From the NCBI GenBank assembly GCA_965200895.1, contig CBDAVM010000001.1, positions 2,604,001-2,668,000 of the forward strand: 64,000 bases of DNA, written 5' to 3'. The notes below the pieces were generated by a model that was not told where the DNA came from, ran no database searches, and worked only from the letters and a program-made list of their open reading frames with translations. Origin of the DNA: WTFV01 sp965200895 (GTDB lineage Bacteria; Acidobacteriota; Vicinamibacteria; Vicinamibacterales; UBA8438). Positions 18,997 through 28,600 of this stretch are shown piece after piece. Positions within the stretch are counted from its first letter, which is position 1. The number at the start of each line of letters is the position of its first letter. The translations under genes were made by a program, and so were the position numbers.

Positions 18997-19113
18997 GCAC
19001 CGTCTACTGTTCGGGCGTCACGCGTCGTGCGGCCCGGCGAGCACGGTACGCGTCCTCGTTGAGCGGGCAGCACGCCTGGGGATTGTTGACGGCGCGCCGG
19101 CCCCGGCCCCCCA

Positions 19114-19218
19114 CGAGGATGTTGGCGCCCCCACGGACTCCCTGCGATGCTCGGCCGCGCGATGCGGCCAGCGCCCGGCAAGAACCCGCGAGGACGTTGG
19201 CGTCGCCACGGACTCCCT
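19114..19218. repeat. 30-bp direct repeat pair at the end of the M16 gene
   Basis: A 30-bp sequence, CGAGGATGTTGGCGCCCCCA followed by CGGACTCCCT, occupies 19114-19143. It recurs at 19189-19218 with three mismatches. The second copy covers the last bases of the inactive M16 gene, including its stop codon. The rest of 18997-19216 shows no gene. Confidence 0.7.
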
Positions 19219-20758
19219 ACCGACGGAACCGCCGCGAAGGGCGCCGGAAGTCGGCGGTGGTCAGGTCGAGCTCGGACATCGGCACCACCTCGATGCGGTC
19301 GAAGCCGACGCCGGGCAGATCGCGCAGGAACGCCGAGGCGTCCCCCACCAGCACCATCGACAGATTGGCGGGCTGCAGCCAGGTCTCGGCCACGCGTTCG
19401 ATGTCGCGCACGGTGACCGCGTTGATCCGCTCCGGGAAGTACTCGATCTCATCCAGATCGAGGCCGTAGAGGATGGCCTCGAGCACCTGCGCGGCGATGG
19501 CGTTCGGCGTCTCGAGGGTGATCGGGAAGCTGCCGGCCAGATAGTCCTGCGCGCTCCGCAGCTCGCGCTCCCGCACCCGCTCCCGGCGCAGCCGGGCGAT
19601 CTCGTCCACGGTCAGGCGCAATGCCTCCGCGGTGGCGGCCGACCGCGTATCGGTCTTGGCCATGAAGTCGCCTGCGATCTGACGCCCGGCGATGTCCGCG
19701 GAGGCTGCGTAGGTCAACGACCGCGCGGTCCGCAGCACGCTCCCGAGCCGGTTCCCTCCTTCTCCCCCGAGGATCTTGACGGCGACGTCGAACGCCAGGA
19801 AGTCCGGGTGCGAGCGCGGCAGCGCGGCGTGGCCGGCATGTATCACGGTCTGCACCGCGCCCGGCCGGTTGATGACGACCAGGCGCCGGGTGGGCCTCGG
19901 GATGTTGTCCGCGGTCACCGCCGGCGGCAGCGGGCCCGGTCGCCAGTCGCCGAGCGCGCGCTCCACGCCGGCGAACGCCTCGTCGGCGGTCACGTCGCCG
20001 ACCACGGCCAGCACGGCGTTGTTCGGCAGGTAGTGCGAGCGGTGGAACGCCACCAGGTCGCTGCGGGTGATGGTGCGGAGCGACCGCGGCGTACCGCCCT
20101 GCGGCAGGCCGTAGGGGTGGAAACCGTACACGAGCCGATTGAAGACGACATTGGCGATGTAGGCCGGATCGTCGTAGCTGACCTGCAGGCCCGACAGCAC
20201 CTGGTTGCGCTGCCGCTCGATCTCGGCCGGCGCGAAGGCCGGCCGCCGCGCCACGTCGGCAAGCAGGTCGAGGGCGAAGTCGAAGCTGTCCTTCATCACC
20301 AGGACGTCGACGAATCCGAGGTCACGCGCCGTGCCCACGCTCAGCGCACCGCCGATGCTGTCGATGCCGCCCGCGATCTCCTGCGCGGAACGGGTGGTCG
20401 TCCCCTGATCCAGAAGCTGGCCGACGAAAGAGGCGACGCCCGGCTGGCCGGGCGGGTCGGCCGCGGCGCCGGCGCGCAGGATCATGCGAACGTTGACCGC
20501 GGGCTGCTCGTGATGACCGACGTAGACCACCTGCAGCCCGTTGGCCAGCGACCGGATCTCGTAGTCCGGGAAAACGACAGGCCGCCTGAGCAGCGGGGGC
20601 GGCGGCTGCTCGCGCGGCCAGTCGACGCGCTGGGCAAGGACCGGTGGCGCGACGGCCGCTGCGCCCACGAGGACCGCCAGCACCAGCACGCCGACCCGTA
20701 TCGCATGCGGCATCGCCATCGCCTGCCTCTCCGCCATCGTCTCCTGCCTCCTCGTCAC
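19217..20758 (-). CDS. M16 family peptidase, predicted inactive partner subunit
   Basis: A 513-residue secreted protein (signal VGVLVLAVLVGAAAVAPPVLA) with the two-domain M16 fold: ANGLQVVYVGHHEQPAVNV, VVGDVTADEAFAGVERALG, and the C-terminal substrate-binding R/Y-type segment SLTYAASADIAG. The catalytic HxxEH site is replaced by FVGQLLDQGTT, so zinc binding is lost. Its ATG overlaps the stop of the upstream active homologue (ATGA), so the pair is probably made in equal amounts. Together they should form an alpha/beta heterodimer like mitochondrial processing peptidase or PqqF-type pairs. Periplasmic location is predicted. Confidence 0.88.
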   Translation of the reverse strand: MTRRQETMAERQAMAMPHAIRVGVLVLAVLVGAAAVAPPVLAQRVDWPREQPPPPLLRRPVVFPDYEIRSLANGLQVVYVGHHEQPAVNVRMILRAGAAADPPGQPGVASFVGQLLDQGTTTRSAQEIAGGIDSIGGALSVGTARDLGFVDVLVMKDSFDFALDLLADVARRPAFAPAEIERQRNQVLSGLQVSYDDPAYIANVVFNRLVYGFHPYGLPQGGTPRSLRTITRSDLVAFHRSHYLPNNAVLAVVGDVTADEAFAGVERALGDWRPGPLPPAVTADNIPRPTRRLVVINRPGAVQTVIHAGHAALPRSHPDFLAFDVAVKILGGEGGNRLGSVLRTARSLTYAASADIAGRQIAGDFMAKTDTRSAATAEALRLTVDEIARLRRERVRERELRSAQDYLAGSFPITLETPNAIAAQVLEAILYGLDLDEIEYFPERINAVTVRDIERVAETWLQPANLSMVLVGDASAFLRDLPGVGFDRIEVVPMSELDLTTADFRRPSRRFRR

Positions 20759-22116
20759 TGCCCGGTCCGGCGCGATCCGCGCGGCAGGATGGTCAGCACC
20801 AGCCGGTTGTCGTCGCGCAGGTAGGTGCGGGCGACCCGCTGCACGTCCTCCCGAGAGACGTTCATGAAGATGTCGAACTCGGCGTCGGCCGTCGTGATGT
20901 CGTCATGGATGACCTGCGCGTGGGCAAGGTGCATCCCCTTCTGCTCGATGCTGATGCGGCCGATGACGTAGTCGCGCGCGAACTGGTTCTTGGCGCGCTG
21001 CAGCTCGTCGTCGCCCGGCGGGGCCGCCTTGGCCCGGTCGAGCTCCGCGACAAGGGCCTGGGCCGCCTCCTCCGGCGTACGGCCCGGCTGGACGAGGGCC
21101 ACCGCATAGAAGAGGTTGGGGTCCTCGATGATCACCCCCTGGCCGAACGCCGACACCGCCACCTGCTGCTCGTAGACCAGGCTGCGGTGAATCCGCGCGC
21201 TCTGCCCGTCGGACAGGATCTTCGACAGGATGTGCAGCGGATAGGCGTCCGGGTGCCCGTCGTAGGTGATGGGATGCGCGACGACGACCGCCGGCAGCGG
21301 CCAGTTGTCGGCCTCCACGGTCAGCCGGCGGCTGCGCGTCACCGCGGGCTCGCGCGGCAGGTTGCGCGGCACCGGCTGCCTGGCCTTCGGCACGCGGCCG
21401 AAGTAGTGCTCCACCATCTGCAGCGCGTAGTCGGACTCGAAGTCGCCGACCAGGGTCAGCGTGGCGTTCTCCGGCACGTAGTAGGTGTCGAAGAACTCCT
21501 GCACGTCCTCGACCGTCGCCGCCTCGATGTCCTCCATCGAGCCGATGGTCTGGTGCTTGTACGGATGGGTGGTGAATGCCTCGTCGTACAGGATCTCGGA
21601 GAGCAGGCCGAACGGCTCGTTCTCGTAGCGCCAGCGGCGCTCCTCCTTGACCACCTCGCGCTCGGAGTCGAGCGTCCGCTGGCTGATGCGCAATGTCGCC
21701 ATGCGGTCGGCCTCGAGCCACAGCACGAGCGGGAGGTACTGCGCCGGCACGGTCTCGAAGAAGACCGTCACGTCCTCGGTCGTGTAGGCGTTGCCGGTGC
21801 CGCCGATGCTGGAGATCATCGACAGGTGCTCGTCGGAGCGCACGTTGTGCGACCCCTTGAACATCAGGTGCTCGAACAGGTGGGCGAAGCCGGTGCGGCC
21901 TTCCGGCTCGTTCTTCGAACCGACGTGATACCACATCTGGAGGTTGACGATCGGCGTGGAGTGGTCCTCGGAGAGGATCACCGTCAGGCCGTTGTCCAGG
22001 GTGGTGATGCGGTAGTCGAACTTCGTCGGCCGCACGGCGGCGTCGGCGGTCGCCGCCAGACCGACGACCAGCGCGAGAAGGGCCGCGCAGCGGGGCGCGC
22101 GAGGGATGGATCGCAT
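20755..22116 (-). CDS. M16 family zinc metallopeptidase, catalytic subunit
   Basis: I start at MRSIPRAPRCAALLALVVGL, which begins a signal peptide; 18 more codons upstream are not conserved. The 453-residue protein has the inverted zinc motif HLFEH (in GFAHLFEHLMFKG) and the downstream Glu in the VKEERRWRYENEP region. It shows normal pitrilysin-family architecture, with YVPENATLTLVGDF in the first domain. It should degrade peptides in the periplasm together with the inactive homologue encoded immediately downstream with a 4-nt overlap. A very similar pair is present at 42780-45703 on the other strand. Confidence 0.92.
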   Translation of the reverse strand: MRSIPRAPRCAALLALVVGLAATADAAVRPTKFDYRITTLDNGLTVILSEDHSTPIVNLQMWYHVGSKNEPEGRTGFAHLFEHLMFKGSHNVRSDEHLSMISSIGGTGNAYTTEDVTVFFETVPAQYLPLVLWLEADRMATLRISQRTLDSEREVVKEERRWRYENEPFGLLSEILYDEAFTTHPYKHQTIGSMEDIEAATVEDVQEFFDTYYVPENATLTLVGDFESDYALQMVEHYFGRVPKARQPVPRNLPREPAVTRSRRLTVEADNWPLPAVVVAHPITYDGHPDAYPLHILSKILSDGQSARIHRSLVYEQQVAVSAFGQGVIIEDPNLFYAVALVQPGRTPEEAAQALVAELDRAKAAPPGDDELQRAKNQFARDYVIGRISIEQKGMHLAHAQVIHDDITTADAEFDIFMNVSREDVQRVARTYLRDDNRLVLTILPRGSRRTGQ

Positions 22117-22244
22117 TCCGCGATTATGCCACAGGGCCGACCGCACCGGCTTTCCACCGAGCGTCGCCACGGACCGAGGGACATGCCGCCCGCCGACGAG
22201 ACCGTGTGCGCTTGTTCCGCCGCTCGCCCCGGACGCCGGGGTCG

Positions 22245-23120
22245 TCAGTCGACGACGAAGCGGAACGCCAGCCGCGTCCAGTGCGTCGGCCGCCGGACGA
22301 AGATGTCCGGGTCCACGCGGCGCTCCCGGCCGATCAACACTTCTCCGGCCCCGGCGCCGCCCCGGAACCGCAATCCGAGGTGGGCCGACCCGCCGGACTG
22401 CCGGCCGCGCCCGAACATGTCCTCGTCGGTCAGCACCGCCGCCCCGTCGATCTCTCCGACGAGCGACACGCGCCCGTTGAGTGGACGCAGCACGCGGAGG
22501 TGGGCGTTGACCTCCTGCTTGTAGTCGACCTCCGAGCTGGTGATGGTCCCGAGCCAGCGGCCTGCGAACTCGATGTCGAAAACGCCGAGGCGCAGGTCGT
22601 CGCCCCAGGAGAGCCCCAGCATGTTCCAGGAGGGCGCACCGGGATGCTCGCGGTCGGCGCGGTGGCGGGAGATGTGGTGGAAGGTGACACCGAACTCGCC
22701 GCGCGGCAGGCGGGTGAACACCGACAGGTCCATCGTGTAGTTGGTCTGCGTCGGATCGATCGCCCGTCGCTCGCTGCCGACGCCCGTCTCCAGGTTGAAG
22801 AAAACGCTGCCGCGGGCGAACCCGAGATCAAAGACGTCCATGTCGATCCCCAGATCCGTGTCCCAGGTGAACGTCGCGCTGCCGCCGTCGGGGAGCCGCG
22901 CGGCCTGGGTGTGCGCGTGGTAACGGGTCAGGAACCCGAGCTGCCGGTCGGCGGTCTGCACCGGCCGCGGGCCGCCGATGACCTGCGTGGCGGCAGGCGG
23001 CGGCGCGAGCAGGGCCGAGAGCAGAACGAGCAGGAAGGCGAAAGGACCACGCCCGCCGACGGAGAGGTGCGATGCCGGGCGCGTCGACCCGCCGGACCGC
23101 TCTCGGCTCGGGCTGCTCAA
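22245..23120 (-). CDS. Hypothetical outer-membrane-type protein
   Basis: The start is a TTG whose last bases overlap the stop of the upstream gene (TTGA), which supports translational coupling. After a 25-residue non-conserved lead there is a signal peptide (PFAFLLVLLSALLAPPPAAT). The mature part is a run of alternating beta strands (FTWDTDLGIDMDVFDLGF, GEFGVTFHHISRH, HWTRLAFRFVV) with the aromatic-rich strands of an outer-membrane barrel. About 290 residues as encoded. I do not recognise a named family. Its neighbours suggest an envelope function. Confidence 0.7.
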   Translation of the reverse strand: MSSPSRERSGGSTRPASHLSVGGRGPFAFLLVLLSALLAPPPAATQVIGGPRPVQTADRQLGFLTRYHAHTQAARLPDGGSATFTWDTDLGIDMDVFDLGFARGSVFFNLETGVGSERRAIDPTQTNYTMDLSVFTRLPRGEFGVTFHHISRHRADREHPGAPSWNMLGLSWGDDLRLGVFDIEFAGRWLGTITSSEVDYKQEVNAHLRVLRPLNGRVSLVGEIDGAAVLTDEDMFGRGRQSGGSAHLGLRFRGGAGAGEVLIGRERRVDPDIFVRRPTHWTRLAFRFVVD

Positions 23121-23914
23121 CGGCGTCGAACCGCCATCCGCTCGACGAACGGCGCGAGGTGGTCGAGGCCGAGCCTGCGGGCGACATCACGCACGTGACC
23201 CGCCCGCTCGTCCGGCTCCAGGTCCAGAATGCCGCGCAACTTCCTCAGCGGCTCGCTGGCCCGCGTGCGCCACTGCACGTGCGCCAGGCCCTGACGGGCG
23301 CCGCGCCAGGCCAGCAGATGCCCGACAGCGAGGAAGAGGAAGTAGTACGCCAGGAAGTTGGGCCCCGGCATGAAGAAGAGCAGGCCGAGCAGCGCAGCAA
23401 CGAACGACGAGACGACCAGACGCCGCAGGTGGTGCTCCGCGTCGCTGCCGAGCCGACGGCGCGTCGCGGCCAACGCCCGCTCACCGTCGAGATCGGCCGG
23501 ATGCACCAGATCTATCGCGGTCTGCTTGCGCAGGTGCCACAACAGGCGCCACTCGGCGATCGCCTCGGCCACCCGTCCGACGACCGTGTTCCGCAGCCGG
23601 ATGAGCCACGGCTGTGGGGTGTCGGGGTCTGCCGGCACCTCGGCGAGCCGCCGGGCCCGCCGCTGCCCCTGCACCTCGGCCAGCATGCGGCGGAACCGCG
23701 CGGAGAACCGCCCCCTGGAAATCCCTTCCGCGGGATCGGCGTCCTCGACCTCGGCCGCCTCGCAGAACAGCTCGTACCCGTCAGGTCCGATCGGAACGAG
23801 ATAGACGTCGACAGGCTTCGAGGCCGCAACGATGCCACGGGCCGGATTCGCTGGCGTGGGGGCGGCTGCGGGCCGCGGGCCTGACGGGTTACGCGCGCCG
23901 GAAAACCGCGTCAT
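23117..23914 (-). CDS. Membrane protein, Mit_KHE1-like (K+/H+ exchange-related) family
   Basis: 265 residues. The conserved opening is DVYLVPIGPDGYELFCEAAE, typical as far as I recall of bacterial proteins annotated as mitochondrial K+-H+ exchange-related. A basic helical middle region follows, then two adjacent membrane segments (LVVSSFVAALLGLLFFM and FLAYYFLFLAVGHLLAW) and a soluble tail. The stop overlaps the TTG start of the downstream outer-membrane-type gene. Any role in cation exchange is taken from the family name and is not demonstrated; the first 30 residues may be an over-extension. Confidence 0.6.
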   Translation of the reverse strand: MTRFSGARNPSGPRPAAAPTPANPARGIVAASKPVDVYLVPIGPDGYELFCEAAEVEDADPAEGISRGRFSARFRRMLAEVQGQRRARRLAEVPADPDTPQPWLIRLRNTVVGRVAEAIAEWRLLWHLRKQTAIDLVHPADLDGERALAATRRRLGSDAEHHLRRLVVSSFVAALLGLLFFMPGPNFLAYYFLFLAVGHLLAWRGARQGLAHVQWRTRASEPLRKLRGILDLEPDERAGHVRDVARRLGLDHLAPFVERMAVRRR

Positions 23915-24039
23915 TATCGATCCCGGTCAACAGTCCAACGATACACCGACGACGCCCACCTTGCCGACCGGGCAGCAGACTCCCACGACTCGCAAGCGGA
24001 GCAGCGTCGTCGTCACGCACGGCGCACGCGAACGATGAA

Positions 24040-24082
24040 GGCGGGCCGGTTTCAGGTTCGGCAGACCCGAAACCGGCCCGCC
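24040..24082 (-). terminator. Strong hairpin downstream of the small secreted peptide gene
   Basis: A perfect 14-bp stem: GGCGGGCCGGTTTC at 24040-24053 pairs with GAAACCGGCCCGCC at 24069-24082 across a 15-nt loop. It lies 33 bp after the stop of the minus-strand peptide gene and is the strongest hairpin in this region. There is no U-tract, which is common in high-GC genomes, so it may act as a terminator or as an RNA stabiliser. Confidence 0.65.
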
Positions 24083-24114
24083 AGACAGGCCGGTCAGCCT
24101 CTGCTGGCGCCGCT

Positions 24115-24309
24115 TCAGTCCGTCGCGATACAGGCGTAACCTTCCGGACACTGTTCCGGGATCGGCAGGCAGATCGTCACGCCGAAGATGTCGAAGCACC
24201 ACCACCCGCCGTCCGGCGGCACGATCGCGCTATCCTGAGCCGCCACCCCCGTGGCGCTGATCGCCAGCACCAGCGCCACGAATACCGCCGCCATGAACCG
24301 CTTGAACAT
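24115..24309 (-). CDS. Small secreted cysteine-containing peptide
   Basis: A 64-residue product beginning MFKRFMAAVFVALVLAISAT, a clean signal peptide ending at GVAAQ. The start is fixed by GGAAAGGAG nine nt upstream. The mature peptide is about 40 residues, Trp/Cys-rich and acidic, with four cysteines (DGGWWCFDIFGVTIC, then EQCPEGYACIATD) that could form two disulfides. A strong hairpin follows the gene. No family is recognised. It could be a structural envelope peptide, a bacteriocin-like peptide or a secreted metal binder; none of these is shown by context. Confidence 0.65.
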   Translation of the reverse strand: MFKRFMAAVFVALVLAISATGVAAQDSAIVPPDGGWWCFDIFGVTICLPIPEQCPEGYACIATD

Positions 24310-24532
24310 TCCGCACGCTCCTTTCCAAAGACCTGCTAATCGCACCATGCGCTAGCTGCCCGGAGCACATGCAGGTTTCGATCCAGGTCTGCGGACGGAC
24401 CGCCGGAGGCCTGTTAACGCAACCACCGCGGGATTTGTGTCGTGTCCGGCGGCCCGGCGCCGGCCCGGATGTCGTCGCCTCGGGGTTCCGCTGGATCCGG
24501 CTGGATTGCGAGGACGAGGCGATGCATCCGCC

Positions 24533-24663
24533 TGGCGCCCCGAAACGCCTCGCTGGCTCGGCGTCTTCGGCCCATTCCCCACTCCATGACCTTGCGCTTC
24601 TCGCTTCGCTGCGTTCTGTGGCGCAAGCTCCTGGACTGCGTCGTTCGTCGGTTACAGATGCCC
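24533..24663 (-). repeat. Dispersed palindromic repeat, copy A (complete form)
   Basis: Read on the minus strand this copy begins GGGCATCTGTAACCGACGAA, passes through AGGAGCTTGCGCCACAGAAC, GAAGCGCAAGGTCATGGAGT and GACGCCGAGCCAGCGAGGCG, and ends TTTCGGGGCGC. The second part aligns with 45820-45919 and 52973-53075. The first 33 bp align with 52229-52262. The arms CTTGCGC and GCGCAAG can pair. Copy A is the only one in the window with both parts contiguous. Confidence 0.8.
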
Positions 24664-24886
24664 GATTCGCGTCCACCGTGGTTGCGCCCCGCGACGGACC
24701 GGTGGTCGTGGAACCGGACGAGAACCTGCTCTCGCCCCCGACAGCCGGGGCGCGATCCGGCGTTGTCGGCAACGGCTACTCTGGTTGCCTCCGCGGCGTG
24801 CGCCGGGGACTCGAAGGGACGCTCCGGCGCCCGCCGCAGGGGCATGGACACCCGGCGCCCGTCACGCCGAGGGGCGACGCGCAATC

Positions 24887-24987
24887 CCGGGATGCGGCCC
24901 GCCCCACCGTTTGGCATGCGCCGACCGGGTATCCTTCGCCGACCAGCCAACCGCGATCCGGGATGCGGCCCGCCGCGCCGTTTGGCA
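24887..24987. repeat. 30-bp direct repeat pair upstream of actA
   Basis: CCGGGATGCGGCCCGCCCCA plus CCGTTTGGCA at 24887-24916 recurs at 24958-24987 with two mismatches. The start-to-start spacing is 71 bp. The pair lies within 170 bp upstream of the act operon and could be a regulatory duplication or a local repeat. Confidence 0.65.
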
Positions 24988-25052
24988 CGGACCGCACGGC
25001 AGACTAGAATACGCCGGTTCGCCCTGCTCGGTACGTCCTTTCCCGGACAGCG

Positions 25053-25628
25053 ATGACTCGAAATGGCGCGGCGCGACGGTGGATTCATGCGGCTCTGGCC
25101 CTGGCGGGCGTCACCCTGGCGGTGGCGGCGACGGCGGTCTGGAGCGGCGCCGCCATGCAGGAACCGGAGGGAGGGCCCGTTCCGGCGGCGAACGCGATGC
25201 CGGACGCCCCAACATCCGGGGAGCAGCCGATCGCGTTCAGCCACGCGCGCCACGTCGGGCTGGCCGGCATCGACTGCCAGTTCTGCCACGCCTACGCCCG
25301 CCGCGGGCCGGTGGCCGGCATCCCCGCGGTGGAGCGCTGCGTCGGCTGCCACCGCAGCATCCTGACCGAGCGGCCGGAGATCGTGAAGGTGCTCGACTAC
25401 TGGGAACGGGAGACGCCGATCCCGTGGCTCCGGGTCCACGATCTGCCCGACTACGTCCGCTTCAGCCACAAGGCGCACATCCGCAGCGGCGTCGACTGCG
25501 CGACCTGTCACGGTGACGTCGCGCACATGGACATCGCGGTCCAGGTGGAGTCGCTGTCGATGGGCTGGTGCGTGGACTGCCACGCCTCGCGCGGGGCGTC
25601 CCGCGACTGTCTGGTGTGCCACTACTAA
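25053..25628 (+). CDS. actA: Alternative complex III subunit A, pentaheme cytochrome c
   Basis: A 191-residue periplasmic cytochrome anchored by an N-terminal hydrophobic segment (IHAALALAGVTLAVAATAVW). Five CxxCH heme motifs are visible: CQFCH, CVGCH, CATCH, CVDCH and CLVCH, with spaced axial histidines (FSHARHVG, FSHKAHI). This matches ActA of the quinol:cytochrome c/HiPIP oxidoreductase called alternative complex III. It is the first gene of a six-gene operon in canonical order; actB follows after 24 bp. It passes electrons from the iron-sulfur subunit to the monoheme ActE or to soluble carriers. Confidence 0.93.
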   Translation: MTRNGAARRWIHAALALAGVTLAVAATAVWSGAAMQEPEGGPVPAANAMPDAPTSGEQPIAFSHARHVGLAGIDCQFCHAYARRGPVAGIPAVERCVGCHRSILTERPEIVKVLDYWERETPIPWLRVHDLPDYVRFSHKAHIRSGVDCATCHGDVAHMDIAVQVESLSMGWCVDCHASRGASRDCLVCHY

Positions 25629-25652
25629 CCGCCGGACCGACGACTGGATCGC

Positions 25653-28600
25653 ATGGTGCGTGAGACATCCCCCGACCCGAGCGCCCTGACGGAGACCGTG
25701 GGCCGCCGCACCTTCCTGAAGGTGCTCGGCGGCGCGGGTCCGGCCGCGGCGGTGGCCGCCTGCTCGCCGGTGCCCACCGAGACCATCCTGCCGTTGGTCG
25801 TCCCGCCGGACGACGTCGTCCCGGGCGTGGCGACCTGGTATGCGAGCGTCTGCGGCGAATGCCCGAACGGTTGCGGAACGCGGGTCCGGACGCGCGAGGG
25901 CAGGGCCGTCAAGATAGAGGGCAACCCGGACCACCCGGACAACCGGGGCGCGCTGTGCATCCGCGGCCAGGCGGCGCTGCAGGGGTTGTACAACCCGGAC
26001 CGCTTCCGCGGCCCGCAGCGGCGGCGCGCCACCAACGCCGCCGCCGGGCAGTCGGTGCTGGAGGCGGTGAGCTGGGCGGAGGCGGAGGCCGAGATCGCCG
26101 GGCGCATCCGCAGCCTGCTGGAAGCCGGCAACCCGGATCGCATCGCCGTGGTCACGCCGCTGCTGTCGGGGACGCTCGACGCCCTGGTCGACCGCTGGGC
26201 CGAGGCGCTCGGCGGCGCGCGCCGCCTGCGCTACGAGGCGTTCGCCTACGAGCCGCTGCGGGCCGCGCACCGCATCGCCTTCGACCGGGCCTCGGTTCCG
26301 TACCACGACTTCGGTCGCGCGGATCTGATCGTGTCGTTCGGCGCGGACTTCATGGAAACCTGGCTCGCCACCGTGAGCCAGTCGCGGGCGTTCGCCGAGG
26401 CGCGGCGTCCCGGCAACGAACGGACGGTGCGCGCGGTCCACTTCGAACCGCGCCTGTCGTTGACCGCATCGAGCGCGGACGAGTGGATCCGCATCGAGCC
26501 CGGCGCAGAGGGCGCGCTGGCGGCGGCGATGGTGCGCACCATCGTGGAGGAGGGCCGGGTGCAGGCGGCCGGGATGACCGGCGACGACCTGGCCCGCATC
26601 CGCGCGCTCGTGGCCGACTGGACCCCGGAGGCGGCGGCGGCGCAGAGCGGCGTGCCGGCCGGCCGCATCGTCCAGCTCGCCCGCGCGTTCTCGGATCCGG
26701 GAGCCGGGCCGGGACGGACGCTGGCCGTCGGCGGCGGCGTCGCGGTGTCGGGACCGAACGCGACCGAGGCGCAGGTGGCGGTGACCCTGCTCAACTACGT
26801 CGCCGGCAACGTCGGCGCCACCGTGCGCTTCGCACCCGACGACCGGTGGCGGCGCGCATCGACCTTCGCGGACATGCTCGAGCTGGCCGACGCGATGCGG
26901 GCCGGGGAGATCGAGCTGCTGGTCGTGCATCAGGTCAATCCCGTCCACACCCTGCCGGCCGCGGCCGACTTCGCCGGCGCGCTCGACGCCGTGCCGTTCG
27001 TCGCGGCGATGTCGAGCTGGCCGGACGAGACGACGGCGCACGCCGATCTGATCCTGCCGGCGCACACGCCGCTGGAGTCGTGGGGCGATAATCGCCCGCG
27101 GGCGGGCGGGCGCAGTCTGATGCAGCCGGTGATGCGGCCCCTGTACGACACACGGCATCCGGGCGACATCCTGCTCGGCGCCGGCCGGGCCGCGCTCGCG
27201 GCGGCGGCCGAATCCGGCGGCGGACCGGTGGCCGACGCCCCGCCGCTCCCGGAAGGCGAGTTCTACGAGGTGCTCCGGGACGCGTGGCGCGACGAGCGCG
27301 CCGCGCTGGAAGCAGAGGCCCGCGACGAGAACGCCGATCCGGAGACGACCGGCGCCGCCCCCGACGGCGGCGCGCAGACGCAGCGTCCGGCGGACAGTGC
27401 GCAGACCACAGTCGGGGTCGCGCCCGCGGACGGCGCGGAACCGCCGGACCCCGCGGGCGGTGCACCGACGGGCGGAGCCGCCTCCGCGGACGGTGCGCAG
27501 GCGCCGGACCCCGCGGCCGGCGCAGAACCGCCGGACCCCGCGAGCGGCGCACCGACGGGCGGAACCGTCCCCGCGGACGGTGCGCAGGCGCCGGACCCCG
27601 CGGCCGGCGCAGAACCGCCGGACCCCGCGAGCGGCGCAGAACCGCCGGACCCCGCCGCGGCCCGCCGTGCGGCCGCCGCGGCCCGCCGTGCGGCCGCCGC
27701 GGCACGCCGGGCGGCCGCCGCGGCCCGGCAGGCGGAGGAAGCCGCCTTCGAAGCCTTCTGGGCCGACGTGGTCCGGCAGGGCGGGCGGTGGTGGTCCGCC
27801 GAGCAACCCGAACCTGTGACCCTGGGCGCGGGACTCGCGGCGATCGACCTGTCGGGACTCGCCACGCCGGGCGACGGGCGGCGGGCGCTGACGCTGGTCG
27901 CCTATCCGTCGCTGCACCTGCTCGACGGCCGCGGGGCCAACCGGCCGTGGCTGCAGGAGATTCCCGATCCGCTGCTCAAGACCGCCTGGGGCAACGGGGC
28001 GGAGATGGCCCCCGAGACCGCCGCCGCGATCGGGGCGGAGGACGGGCAGCTCGTGACCCTCGAATCGGATCACGGCGCGCTTGATGCAACGGTCATCCTG
28101 AACCCGCACCTGCACCCCGGCGTCGTGGCCATCCCCATCGGCCAGGGTCATACCGATTTCGGCCGTTACGCCACCGGCCGCGGCGTCAATCCCCTCGTGC
28201 TGCTCGACCCGACCCCCGAGGCGGCCTCCGGCGGGCCGCGCTGGGCCGGCGCCCGCATCGACGCGACGGCGCGGGCGCTGCGCCGACCCGTCGCGCGCCT
28301 GCAGCGGACGTTCGACCAGGACGGCCGGGAGATCGCGCAGGCGGTCACCCGGACGGCGCTCGAGGCCGGCGACGTGCACCCCGAGGAGGAACACTTCAGC
28401 CTCTACCCGGAGCACGAGCACCCGACCCACCGCTGGGGCATGGCCATCGACCTGAACGCCTGCAACGGCTGCAACGCCTGCGTGGCCGCCTGCTACGCCG
28501 AGAACAACGTGCCGGTGCTGGGCGCGGACCGCATGGTGCGCGGGCGGACGATGGCGTGGCTGCGGATCGAGCGCTTCGTGGAGCCGCAGCCCGCGGCGGA

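Larger units (their letters stand above)
24310..25052. other. 743-bp region without a supported gene, rich in repeats
   Basis: Between the divergent small-peptide gene and actA I see no convincing coding sequence, although frames are open on both strands because of GC content. It holds a minus-oriented copy of the window's dispersed palindromic repeat (24533-24663) and a pair of 30-bp direct repeats (24887-24987). The promoter of the act operon should lie in the last 100 bp (AGACTAGAATACGCC near 25003), but I could not fix it. Confidence 0.6.

Noticed and set aside
27462..27722. Regular repeats that could suggest a CRISPR array
   Set aside because: The units are contiguous, in frame with actB and have no unique spacers; they encode a low-complexity protein segment.
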